Assembly (NCBI RefSeq): GCF_003386535.1
Contig: NZ_QTTN01000003.1
Span: 1 to 64,000 of the forward strand
From: Paenibacillus taihuensis
GTDB lineage: Bacteria; Bacillota; Bacilli; Paenibacillales; Paenibacillaceae
DNA length: 64,000 nucleotides
Reading direction: 5' to 3'
Shown here: positions 35,665-44,039 of the stretch, one piece after another
Layout: each line of letters opens with the position of its first letter
Numbering within the stretch: position 1 is the stretch's first letter
The notes under the pieces: generated by a model
Databases searched by the model: none
What the model saw: only the letters and a program-made list of their open reading frames with translations
What the model was told of the DNA's origin: nothing
Made by a program: the position numbers and the translations under genes

Positions 35665-38600
35665 ATGAAGAAGCTGACTATTGACCGCGCGGCAGTATCG
35701 GTGCTTGGTGAGGCCGATGCTGTCGTCATCGGCGGCTCGCTCGCAGGCATCGCATGCGCGCTTGAGCTTGCTAACGCGGGCAGACGTGTGTGGCTCGTTG
35801 AGCCGCGCACGTATCTGGGCGGAAGCGTGACTGCTTCGCTGCGGCCTTGGATTACGGTGCCCGTGAAAGGGAAGCTTCCCGCGATTATAGGGAAGGTGCT
35901 CGACGGGCAGCAGGTAGAAGGTCAACAGGCAGAAGGAGAGAGCAGTGCTGCTCTTTATCCCGACCGGCTAAAACGGACGCTTGAGGATGTACTACAGGAA
36001 GGAGGCGTACAGCTGCTGTACGCCTCTCTTCCTGTTGGCATCGAGAAGCGGGACGGAAGAACGGTCGGGGTCGTAATTGCGAACAAATCAGGCCGGCAGC
36101 TGATCAAGAGTCCGCTGCTGATGGATACGACTGAAACGGCGCTCGCAGCTTTGCTGAGCGGTGAGGATGTCGCCAGTTATGCGCCTGGCGAAGAAGCGTT
36201 GTATTATCGGACGCTGGAGTTTGTCGGCGTTGACGGTGATCTATTTGCGGGGCAGGCTATGCTTCCGGTTCCAGCAGACATTGGACTGGAAGGCGGCAGC
36301 GTTCGGCTGCGCCAAGGCTATCGCGGCGCGGGGCACTGGCTTCTTGAGTTCGCGCTGAAGCTGACAAGCGCGAATACGCTTGAAGTTAACCGAGAGCGCG
36401 AGGTAGAGGCACGCAAGGCGGGAATGCGACTGGCTGTTCATTTGATGCAGCAGGAGTTTGCTTTCCGCAAGGCTGTGCTAAGTACATCATCGCATGAGCT
36501 GTACGGACCGTTTCCGCTTGATGGCGGCAGCGCGTTCTCAGGGGATTGGCTTGATGCTGCCAAGACGGGAACGAATGGCGTATGGTCACTGTATCGCGCC
36601 GTTTATAAACACGGCTGCGCGGAGCTGCTTGACCCGATCGGCGCGGCTGCAGCTGGTGAGCAGTTAGGACGTATGCTGGTAGGTGAGCTGGCTGAGGCAG
36701 AAGAGGCAAAAGATGCAGCTTCTGCGGGCGATGGCAGAAGTGCCGTAGATCGCGGGCAGCAAGAAGGTCAGCTGGAGTTAGGACAACGTCCCGAAGGTGC
36801 TGTGACTGTGCGCATCCCAACGCTTGCCGGAGAGATGACCGGCTTCCCTGCTGTTGAAGCTGCCGCTGCAGATGTGCCGATATTCGGCGCCGTTGACGTA
36901 CTCGTCGCTGGAGGCGGCTCGAGCGGCGCTTGCGCTTCCTTCACGGCAGCCGGCGAAGGCGTCCGCACCGCACTGATTGATCTCAATCCCGGTTTAGGCG
37001 GGACGGGGACATTCGGCGGCGTGGACAGCTACTGGTTCGGCCGCAAGGCGGGCTTTGCCGCGCGTATCCAGGACGCCGTTCTGGCGCAGCAGAGCGAGCT
37101 TCGCTATAAAGGCCACAAGTGGAACATCGAGGCGAAGATGCATGCGCTTCTCGAAGAAGCATCCCGCAGCGGCGTGCAGCTGTTCTTGAACGCAATCACG
37201 TTCGGCGTGCTGATGCAGGGCAAACAGGTGAAAGGTGCAGTCGTCGCCACGCGATGGGGACCGGTCGCCCTGACTGCAGGAGCCGTTATCGATGCAACGG
37301 GAGACGGTGACCTTGCAGCTTTTGCAGGTGCGGATTATGTATACGGGTCGGAAAGAGACCACACCGTTATGTGGTACTCGCTGGCCCAATATACGGCGCC
37401 GGACAAAATCCAGAACAATTTTACGAGCATGGTAGATATTTCGAACGTGCTTGATTATACGAGGGCGATTCTCGCTGGGCGCCGGCGTGGATCGGAATGT
37501 CACGATCATGGTACTTATATCGCCACCCGCGAAAGCCGGCATGTCAAAGGCGACGTCGTCATGAAGCTGTCCGATCAGCTGCTGCACCGCAAGTGGCCGG
37601 ACACGATCAATGTGCATTTCAGCAATCACGATGTGAAAGGCGTCAGCGGGGCGGATTGGGTCAACATCGGCCTCATTCCGCCGAATCTTGAAATCGAGAT
37701 TCCATACCGCATGCTGCTGCCTGAGGGGCTGGACGGAATTCTCGTTGCGGGTAAGGCTGTATCCGCTACCCATGATGCGCTGCCAGCCATTCGGATGCAG
37801 GCGGATCTTGAAAATCTCGGCGCCGCTGCAGCGCTGGCTGCAGTGCAGGCGGTTCGTACCGGTTCGGTGCTGCGGTCGATCGATATTGCGTCGCTGCAGC
37901 AGAGGCTTGCCGATGAAGGGCTGATCCCGATCGGAACCGCCGAGCGGAAGCTGAAGCCGCGAGCGTACAGCGATGCCGATCTTGAACGGCTCGTTGCATC
38001 GATTGAAGCAGAGCAGCCGCTATACGAGTATTCGAACATGCGGATGAATGAAATCTACGCGGCTCCGATTCCGTTTGTCGAGATCTGCTCCGTTGGACCA
38101 CGCATCGTTCCGTTTCTGGTTCGCGCGCTTGAACAGGCAGAAGGGCTGCGGCGCATCCACTTGGCGCAAGCGCTGGCGATGATCGGCTCGGACGAAGCAG
38201 TACCGGTGCTTGTCGATCTGATTATGGAGCATCTTTCTGGCGAGAAGCTGCCGGTGAGAACAGCTGACATTATGTACGTTCAGCTGCCGCCGGATCATGG
38301 CGCAATGCCGGACGCGGCTTTCTTACTGTACTCGCTTGCCCAGACCAAGGACAAGCGGAGCATCGCTGTGTGGAACCGTATCACGGAGCTGCTGCATCCG
38401 GAAGAGGATGATTTTAAAGATACGTGGCAGGGGCTTTACTATTACATCGATGCGGTCTGCCAAGGCGCGGAGCGTCTAGGTGATCCGGCGGCAGTGCCGG
38501 TCATGGAGGCGATTCGCCGGATTCCGCTGCTGCGCGATCAACAGTGTCTGCACAGCTACCAGCCGGATTATTTCCGGGAACGGCGTGCGATGCTCGAATT

Positions 38601-38862
38601 GGCGGCAGCCCGTGCGCTTGCTGCATGCGGCAGTCCGGAAGGCTACGAGGTGTTGATCGGTTATTTGTCCGATGTGCGCTCGCTGCTTGCCCGGCAGGCG
38701 TTGCTGCTGCTTCGCCGCTTGAGCGGAATGACTTATGGCTTGGACCCGGCACAGTGGACAGCATGGCTTGCCGACTCGCGAACGCTGCCGCAGCCGCGTT
38801 CCATCGATCTCCGGCTTGATGTGGAGACGGACAGCGAAACGATTTTGCGTGAAATCCTATAA
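35665..38862 (+). CDS. FAD-dependent oxidoreductase with two FAD domains and a HEAT-like C-terminus
   Basis: 1065 residues. Two separate FAD_oxidored-type Rossmann starts are visible: AVVIGGSLAGIACALELANA near residue 20 with YLGGSVTASL, and VLVAGGGSSGACASFTAAG near residue 410 with GLGGTGTFGG. So it looks like a partial copy joined to a complete one. The second half continues with GAVIDATGDGDLAAFAGADY, the C-terminal FAD contact of this family. From about 830 on, helical repeats such as RIHLAQALAMIGSDEAVPVL resemble HEAT/PBS lyase repeats. RBS AGGGGAGGAG. It could oxidise a sugar or sugar acid in the pathway; electron acceptor and substrate are unknown. The gap between the two halves (about 330-400) is charged and low in complexity. 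Confidence 0.8.
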   Translation: MKKLTIDRAAVSVLGEADAVVIGGSLAGIACALELANAGRRVWLVEPRTYLGGSVTASLRPWITVPVKGKLPAIIGKVLDGQQVEGQQAEGESSAALYPDRLKRTLEDVLQEGGVQLLYASLPVGIEKRDGRTVGVVIANKSGRQLIKSPLLMDTTETALAALLSGEDVASYAPGEEALYYRTLEFVGVDGDLFAGQAMLPVPADIGLEGGSVRLRQGYRGAGHWLLEFALKLTSANTLEVNREREVEARKAGMRLAVHLMQQEFAFRKAVLSTSSHELYGPFPLDGGSAFSGDWLDAAKTGTNGVWSLYRAVYKHGCAELLDPIGAAAAGEQLGRMLVGELAEAEEAKDAASAGDGRSAVDRGQQEGQLELGQRPEGAVTVRIPTLAGEMTGFPAVEAAAADVPIFGAVDVLVAGGGSSGACASFTAAGEGVRTALIDLNPGLGGTGTFGGVDSYWFGRKAGFAARIQDAVLAQQSELRYKGHKWNIEAKMHALLEEASRSGVQLFLNAITFGVLMQGKQVKGAVVATRWGPVALTAGAVIDATGDGDLAAFAGADYVYGSERDHTVMWYSLAQYTAPDKIQNNFTSMVDISNVLDYTRAILAGRRRGSECHDHGTYIATRESRHVKGDVVMKLSDQLLHRKWPDTINVHFSNHDVKGVSGADWVNIGLIPPNLEIEIPYRMLLPEGLDGILVAGKAVSATHDALPAIRMQADLENLGAAAALAAVQAVRTGSVLRSIDIASLQQRLADEGLIPIGTAERKLKPRAYSDADLERLVASIEAEQPLYEYSNMRMNEIYAAPIPFVEICSVGPRIVPFLVRALEQAEGLRRIHLAQALAMIGSDEAVPVLVDLIMEHLSGEKLPVRTADIMYVQLPPDHGAMPDAAFLLYSLAQTKDKRSIAVWNRITELLHPEEDDFKDTWQGLYYYIDAVCQGAERLGDPAAVPVMEAIRRIPLLRDQQCLHSYQPDYFRERRAMLELAAARALAACGSPEGYEVLIGYLSDVRSLLARQALLLLRRLSGMTYGLDPAQWTAWLADSRTLPQPRSIDLRLDVETDSETILREIL

Positions 38863-38878
38863 ACGGGGAAGGGAAGAT

Positions 38879-40399
38879 ATGCTGCTCGCCATCGATATTG
38901 GCACGACGAATTTGAAAGCTGGCCTGTTCCGGGCGGACGGCACTCCCGTCGCTCAAGCGGAGCGGCCGAATACGAAGACAACTGGTCCTGCCGGGATTGT
39001 CGTGTATGATCCTGAGGAGCTGTGGGCTGCAGCTGCAGGGATGATCCGCGAAGTGACCGCAGCTGGCGCCGGGGATGCTGAGTCCGCAGCTGTGCGGGCC
39101 ATCGGCATTACGAGCATGGCAGAGAGCGGGCTGCTGTTGGATCTGCAGAGCGGGAAGCCGCGCACGCCGATTATTCCGTGGTTCGAAGCATGCTCGATTC
39201 CGCAGGCAGAACGGATTCTGCGGGAGATTGATGCGAAGGAGCAATTCAATCGGACCGGCTTGCATCCCTCGTTCAAGCATGGATTGCCGAAGCTGCTCTG
39301 GCTGAAGGAGCATGCGCCGGAAGCGTTCGACGGAGGCGAGCTCAAGTGGCTGTCGGTATCGGCGTATATCGCTTATCGACTGACTGGCAGCGCGGCTGAA
39401 GATGAGACGCTCGCGGCCCGGACGTTCGCCTATCGAATCGACCGCCGAGAGTGGGCTGTTCCTCTTATTCGCCATTTTGGCCTTGAGCCAGAGCTGTTCC
39501 CCCGCGTTGTGCCCCCAGGCGGCGCTATTGGCACGGTATTGCCAGAGGCAGCGGCGGGGTTAGGGCTCAGCAGAGACAGCGTTGTCTGTCTGGCCGGACA
39601 TGATCATGTCGCAGCTTCGCTTGCCTGCTCCTCCGGTGGGGACGATGTATATAATTCGATGGGCACCGCAGAGACGCTGGTCGGCGCCTTCCCGGAACGG
39701 GATCTGCGGCAGGCAGACTACGAGTCTGGACTATCGTTCGGGCGGCACGCTCTTCCAGGCAGAATGTTCTGGATGGGAGGCCACTCGTCGTCGGGCGGTT
39801 CCGTCGAATGGCTGCGCAATATGATCGGCGATGATTGCTTAAGCTACGCCGATATGCTGCAGTTGCTGGAACAGGCAGCGGCAGGACCTACGGGGATCGT
39901 CTACTTCCCGTATCTCACCGGCAGCGGCGCGCCGTTCTCGAACCCGCTGGCCAAAGCCGCATTCATCGGCTTGACGGCGAAGCATGGCAAAGGCGAGCTG
40001 CTCAAAGCGGTGCTCGAGGGGAATGCCTGTCAGCTGGAGCTCATGCGCGAGCGGGCGGAATCGATCACCGGATGCGTGATCGAGCGGATGAATGTCGTTG
40101 GCGGAGGCGCGAAGAACAACATATGGCTGCAAATCAAGGCTGATGTGTCTGGCGTGGAATTGACTGTACCGGAAACAGGTGAAGCAACGCTGCTAGGCGC
40201 AGCCCTGTCCGCAGCCGTAGGCTCCGGCATCTATGGTTCGTATGAAGAAGCGATACAATGTGTCGGCCGGTGTGCTAGGAGAAAATATGTACCTGATCCG
40301 GTTCGACATGCGGCGTACAAGCGATTTTATAAGGAGAGCTTCATGGCGCTCCTGGGTCCGATATCGGAATATTACGAGGGCATTTCACACCACCGATAA
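38879..40399 (+). CDS. FGGY-family carbohydrate kinase (second in operon)
   Basis: 506 residues from ATG 38879 (RBS GGGGAAGGG); the longer frame runs into the preceding gene. Motifs: LLAIDIGTTNLKAGLFRADG, AIGITSMAESGLLLD, GHDHVAASLACSSGG with the catalytic aspartate region, MGTAETLVG, and NVVGGGAKNNIWLQIKADV near the end. It is the standard FGGY length and architecture, closer to xylulo/glucono-type kinases than the kinase at 23984. It is the last gene of the operon; a strong bidirectional terminator follows. Two FGGY kinases plus ROK plus DUF1537 give four sugar or sugar-acid kinases in one transcript. Confidence 0.9.
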   Translation: MLLAIDIGTTNLKAGLFRADGTPVAQAERPNTKTTGPAGIVVYDPEELWAAAAGMIREVTAAGAGDAESAAVRAIGITSMAESGLLLDLQSGKPRTPIIPWFEACSIPQAERILREIDAKEQFNRTGLHPSFKHGLPKLLWLKEHAPEAFDGGELKWLSVSAYIAYRLTGSAAEDETLAARTFAYRIDRREWAVPLIRHFGLEPELFPRVVPPGGAIGTVLPEAAAGLGLSRDSVVCLAGHDHVAASLACSSGGDDVYNSMGTAETLVGAFPERDLRQADYESGLSFGRHALPGRMFWMGGHSSSGGSVEWLRNMIGDDCLSYADMLQLLEQAAAGPTGIVYFPYLTGSGAPFSNPLAKAAFIGLTAKHGKGELLKAVLEGNACQLELMRERAESITGCVIERMNVVGGGAKNNIWLQIKADVSGVELTVPETGEATLLGAALSAAVGSGIYGSYEEAIQCVGRCARRKYVPDPVRHAAYKRFYKESFMALLGPISEYYEGISHHR

Positions 40400-40410
40400 A
40401 AGTAAAAAAA

Positions 40411-40440
40411 GGATGATCCAACTTGGGATCATCCTCTTTG
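40411..40440. terminator. Bidirectional terminator at the end of the 24-kb operon
   Basis: GGATGATCC (40411-40419) and GGATCATCC (40426-40434) form a 9-bp stem. An A-run precedes it and CTTTGTT follows, so it can stop both the plus-strand operon and the minus-strand epimerase transcript. Confidence 0.85.
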
Positions 40441-40479
40441 TTATTACGAGAGCATCGCTGTCGAGAAATCCGCCTTGAT

Positions 40480-41286
40480 CTACAACAAACTACGAACGTA
40501 CTCGATCGAGCGCCGAAAGTCCTCACTCATCGAGCGTTCCGGAGTCATGCTGTCTGGGTGCCACAGCTCGAGACCCAGCCATCCGGAGTAACCGGAAGCA
40601 TGGATAGCTGCGAGGAGAGCTGGGAAATTCACATCACCTTCGAGCAAATCCTCCGTTGGCGTGGAGCCGTGCCCATTCCGGAAGTGGTACGCATAGATCC
40701 GCTCCGGGAAGTCGCGTACCCAGGCGATCGGGTCTTGTCCGGCAGCGATCGCCCAGCCGGTATCTACGCAGAGGCCAAGCGAGGCATCGGCATATTCGAG
40801 CACAGAACGCAGGTCGCCGTCGGCATGCCAACTGTCGGCCGCATGGTTGTGCATCGCTGTACGCAGACCGAACCTGGATCGGATCAACTCCGCGATTCGA
40901 GTCATATTTTCACCTTGGCGCTTGAAGTCGTCCTCCGTTTTGTCCGCGCCGCCTTCGTGCGAGCCTTGCGTGCGGTCAGCGTTAAGCAATAACACGTCGC
41001 CGCCCGCAGCGGCAAGTCTCTCCGCCCAAGGGAGCACGCTCCGGTCGACATCAAGCTTGGCAAAATCATGGTGAAGCTGTATCCCGATGTAGGAAGCGGA
41101 AACCTGCAGTCCATATGACCGGGCGATGGCTAGCTTCTCTGGCGCAGCGTCCGTCTCCACAGCTTCCGCTCCGGCTTCGGCGCATGCGCGGTACAGCTTA
41201 TGCCAGTCGTACTCGATGCCTTCGCGTTTGAAGCGTTCCATCCAACCGTACAGCGCAGTGGAAAATCCTTTGATCGGATGGCTCAT
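40480..41286 (-). CDS. Sugar phosphate isomerase/epimerase, xylose-isomerase-like TIM barrel
   Basis: 268 residues. The pattern ETDAAPEKLAIARSYGLQ, LRTAMHNHAADSWH, LGLCVDTGWAIAAGQDP, YAYHFRNGH and WLGLELWHPDS follows the AP-endonuclease 2/xylose-isomerase-like barrel with four metal ligands (Glu, Asp, His, Glu). Members interconvert ketoses, epimerise or dehydrate inositol derivatives, or cleave 3-keto sugars. Overlaps the upstream oxidoreductase gene by ATGA, so the two products act in the same pathway: a Gfo/Idh enzyme that makes a keto sugar and this enzyme to process it is a common pairing. Confidence 0.85.
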   Translation of the reverse strand: MSHPIKGFSTALYGWMERFKREGIEYDWHKLYRACAEAGAEAVETDAAPEKLAIARSYGLQVSASYIGIQLHHDFAKLDVDRSVLPWAERLAAAGGDVLLLNADRTQGSHEGGADKTEDDFKRQGENMTRIAELIRSRFGLRTAMHNHAADSWHADGDLRSVLEYADASLGLCVDTGWAIAAGQDPIAWVRDFPERIYAYHFRNGHGSTPTEDLLEGDVNFPALLAAIHASGYSGWLGLELWHPDSMTPERSMSEDFRRSIEYVRSLL

Positions 41287-42386
41287 GCCTGCCCCTCCTC
41301 ATCGGCAGGATGGATGCTCGTGAGCTGGCTCTGACCTGTGCTCGCACTCCCGTAGACGGATTGCAGATGGCGGAAATGGTCAACTGCGCGGTCGCCGACA
41401 TTCGCAAGCGACGAGAGACCGCGAACCTTCCGATGGAAATGGACGAGCGGATGGTCCATGATCGTGTACGGACTGCGAGGAGGGAGCGGCACTTCTTCCT
41501 CGACCACTTGTCCATCACGGTCAAAACGAATATAAACTGGCTGCCTCGAGTCAAAAGGTGTCCACTTGACCGAGCCGCGCGTGCCTTCGATTTCGACTTT
41601 GACGTATTCGTCTCCGTGCGTACACGATGCCCGCTCGTAATGAACGGAAACCGGTCTCGGGCCACTAATTCCGCCACGGAAGGTCATCATTGCACCGACA
41701 TGAGTTTCCACGTCAAACTTCGTGTCCGCCGGATCGACCGCCGTCTCTGGCTTGCCGAGCCAAGCGCCTGCTACCTCAACCGTTTCGGGCTGCAGCATGT
41801 CATGCATCATCGCGATATCGTAAGGACCCCAGTCCATCATGACGCCGCCGCCGCTTCTTGCGCTGTCCAGGAACCATCGGCTGTTCGCTTGATATTCGAT
41901 GCCGGACCGGCTGCGCGCCCACTTGTTGACCCACGTCACATGATAGATGTCGCCAAGCTGGCCGGAACGAATGATTTGTTTTACGGTTTCGTTGTGGTGC
42001 ATGCCTTTGAAGCGTACGCTGCAGCAGCCGAGGAGCTTGCCGGCTTTACGGGCAGCCTCGAGCATAAGCTCCGCTTCTTCGTTATTCATCGCAAGCGGCT
42101 TCTCGCAAAGCACGTGACGGCCGGATTGCAAACCGAGCAGAGTTGGTTCCAAATGTGCAAAAGGCGGCGTCCCCACAATGACAATATCATCGTCTTGCGG
42201 AGGCTCTGCGTTCAACATGTCGCTTGCATTTGTATAAGACGGAACGCCAGGGAATTGCTCCAGAAATTCAGCCATTGCGGCTGGATTAGGATCAGCCACG
42301 CGAAGCTCGATCTCTTCGCCGAGTTTCGCAGCTGTTTCAGCATGTGTCCGGGAAATGACGCCGGCGCCAATTAAATAGATTCTCAT
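41283..42386 (-). CDS. Gfo/Idh/MocA-family NAD(P)-dependent dehydrogenase
   Basis: 367 residues from the ATG that begins MRIYLIGAGVISRTHAE; GGAGG lies 12 nt upstream, and the longer start has no ribosome site. The N-terminal Rossmann domain has the GAGVISRTHAETAAK nucleotide loop and HVLCEKPLAMNNEEAELM, with the conserved Glu-Lys-Pro. The C-terminal domain has SRSGIEYQANSRWFLD and GGGVMMDWGPYDIAMM, where family members place the proton-transfer residues. It should oxidise or reduce a sugar or cyclitol. It is divergent from the AraC-type gene over 138 bp, which probably regulates it. Confidence 0.9.
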   Translation of the reverse strand: MRIYLIGAGVISRTHAETAAKLGEEIELRVADPNPAAMAEFLEQFPGVPSYTNASDMLNAEPPQDDDIVIVGTPPFAHLEPTLLGLQSGRHVLCEKPLAMNNEEAELMLEAARKAGKLLGCCSVRFKGMHHNETVKQIIRSGQLGDIYHVTWVNKWARSRSGIEYQANSRWFLDSARSGGGVMMDWGPYDIAMMHDMLQPETVEVAGAWLGKPETAVDPADTKFDVETHVGAMMTFRGGISGPRPVSVHYERASCTHGDEYVKVEIEGTRGSVKWTPFDSRQPVYIRFDRDGQVVEEEVPLPPRSPYTIMDHPLVHFHRKVRGLSSLANVGDRAVDHFRHLQSVYGSASTGQSQLTSIHPADEEGQA

Positions 42387-42472
42387 CGGGATAAACGCCT
42401 CCTTATATTCACCCACATCCTAGCACAGCGAACCTCTTGATTCTCGCCGGAACAGGGGGAATACTTGTCATT

Positions 42473-42501
42473 TTGTCCGCTTATTTCGAACTTGGTATAA
42501 T
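42473..42501 (+). promoter_or_regulatory. Sigma-A-type promoter for the AraC-type gene
   Basis: TTGTCC (42473-42478), 17-bp spacer, TATAAT (42496-42501), 23 bp before the ATG at 42525, in the divergent gap to the Gfo/Idh gene. Confidence 0.6.
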
Positions 42502-42524
42502 GAACGTGTTCAGGTGGTGAGAAG

Positions 42525-43373
42525 ATGATTGTCGATGAGCTGAAATTAACGAGATCGTATGCATTTTGCCGAGTCTGGGGGTCTGCGGAGGAGCATGTCC
42601 TTCATGTGCATGACTGCCTGGAGATCGGCGTGCTGCTTAAGCATCATCTCGAGTATCGTTTCGGTGACCGCACGTATAAAGGCAAGCCGGGAGACGTATT
42701 CTTATGCAGGCCGTTCGAGCCGCACTGGAGCTTCGCCGAGCCGAATGAGCCGCCGTATGAGAGCATCCTTGTCTTGTTCATGCCTTCTGCGCTTAAGGGG
42801 ATGCCGGATTGGAACCGGCTGCTGCTTCCCTTTTACACGAATGAAGAGGTTCCGCCTTATATTCCGGGGGATTCTCCATATGCGGGGGCCATCTGCAAAG
42901 CTGCCGAGGAAGCGGCTCTGGCACAGGAACAGCAGGCGAGCAACTGGATGACGCGGCAGTACATGCATTTAATTGATATTTTGCTGCAGGTATCTGACTT
43001 TGCGGCAAGCTACGCACCGAGCGGCGTTGATCAACAACGACCGGCAATTCGTTTAGATATTATGGATGCCATCGGCTATTTGCTGCAGCATTATACGGAG
43101 CCTGTTGACGGGACGGTGCTGCTGGATCGGAGCCATTCGGGGAAGACGAAGTTTTTTCATGAATTTCGAGCGCTGACAGGGCTTTCGCCGAATGAATTCC
43201 TGAATCGGCTGCGGGTGCAGCATGCGATGGATTTGCTCAGAACGACTTCGAGTCCGATAATCGATATCGCGGAAAGCAGCGGCTTCGGCTCGCTCAGCGC
43301 ATTCAATAAGCAGTTTAAGCAGTATACGGAAGCTTCGCCTCGGGAGTATCGGGCGCGGATGACGTCGGATTAA
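42525..43373 (+). CDS. AraC-family transcriptional regulator with cupin sensor
   Basis: 282 residues. The N-terminal half is a cupin-like arm (HVHDCLEIGVLLKHHLEYRFG, YKGKPGDVFLCRPFEPH), and the C-terminal 100 residues carry a double HTH: LLDRSHSGKTKFFHEFRAL and IAESSGFGSLSAFNKQFKQY, ending TEASPREYR. The first HTH is somewhat divergent from consensus. It is expected to sense a sugar and control the divergent Gfo/Idh-epimerase pair. RBS GGTGGTGAG. Confidence 0.9.
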   Translation: MIVDELKLTRSYAFCRVWGSAEEHVLHVHDCLEIGVLLKHHLEYRFGDRTYKGKPGDVFLCRPFEPHWSFAEPNEPPYESILVLFMPSALKGMPDWNRLLLPFYTNEEVPPYIPGDSPYAGAICKAAEEAALAQEQQASNWMTRQYMHLIDILLQVSDFAASYAPSGVDQQRPAIRLDIMDAIGYLLQHYTEPVDGTVLLDRSHSGKTKFFHEFRALTGLSPNEFLNRLRVQHAMDLLRTTSSPIIDIAESSGFGSLSAFNKQFKQYTEASPREYRARMTSD

Positions 43374-43374
43374 C

Positions 43375-43419
43375 GTGAAAAAGCCCCGTAAGGTCAACGT
43401 TTCGTCGACTTTGCGGGGC
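43375..43419. terminator. Terminator between convergent araC-type and cytochrome genes
   Basis: GCCCCG (43383-43388) pairs with CGGGGC (43414-43419), the stem continuing inward with GTAAGGTC/GACTTTGC. On the minus strand a run of T residues follows (43375-43381); on plus ATTTCTTT follows. It serves both genes. Confidence 0.7.
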
Positions 43420-43451
43420 ATTTCTTTGATGTAACAGTGGTGCCAATAAAA

Positions 43452-43865
43452 TTAAGTCTTCGACTTCAGCCAGCCAGAAAGATTGGAGATTTCGGCATCG
43501 GTGAGCTGGCCTTTGAATGCTGGCATGCCTCCGCCGCCGTTTTGGATTTGTGTTGAAATTTCATCTAGTGATTTCGTGCCGCCGATTTTCTGCAAATTCG
43601 GTCCAACGCCGCCGGATAAGTCAGTCGCATGGCAGCTGACGCAATTCGCTTTGTACACGGTTTCTGCAGCAGACGCATCGACTGTACCCGCCGCTGGATT
43701 ATTATTGGTTCCTGTGTTCGTACTCGGCGTATTCGTGGATGTATTCCCGCCGTTCGTAGTACCAGTATTGCTCGAATTGTTGTTATTACCGCCGCAAGCG
43801 CTTATCGATAGTGCCAGCGTAAGTCCCGCAGCAGATACCATCAACCATTTGGATTTCACTTTCAT
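43452..43865 (-). CDS. Small c-type cytochrome lipoprotein (cytochrome c-551-like)
   Basis: 137 residues. Lipoprotein signal with lipobox ISAC (C24), a long Asn/Thr/Gly tether (25-60), and one class I cytochrome c domain: heme-binding CVSCH, GVGPNLQKIGG, and the distal methionine in GGGGMPAFKG. It sits on the outer face of the membrane. It lies 3 kb from a GMC flavoprotein and gluconate dehydrogenase-type subunit 3. Membrane gluconate/sugar dehydrogenases need a cytochrome as third partner, so it likely takes their electrons. RBS GAGGTGG. Confidence 0.92.
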   Translation of the reverse strand: MKVKSKWLMVSAAGLTLALSISACGGNNNNSSNTGTTNGGNTSTNTPSTNTGTNNNPAAGTVDASAAETVYKANCVSCHATDLSGGVGPNLQKIGGTKSLDEISTQIQNGGGGMPAFKGQLTDAEISNLSGWLKSKT

Positions 43866-44039
43866 CTTCGTATATCCACCTCATTCTTGGTCTTATTTTC
43901 ATACGTTTCCCCCAATCCTCACGCCATATGCGGGCATAGTCCGAGCCAATCGAACGAATAACCTCACACGAGATGGACAATCTAACCATGTGACTTGAAA
44001 AATATAACAGGCGTGCAGCCGGAATCGAGGTGAGCGCAG

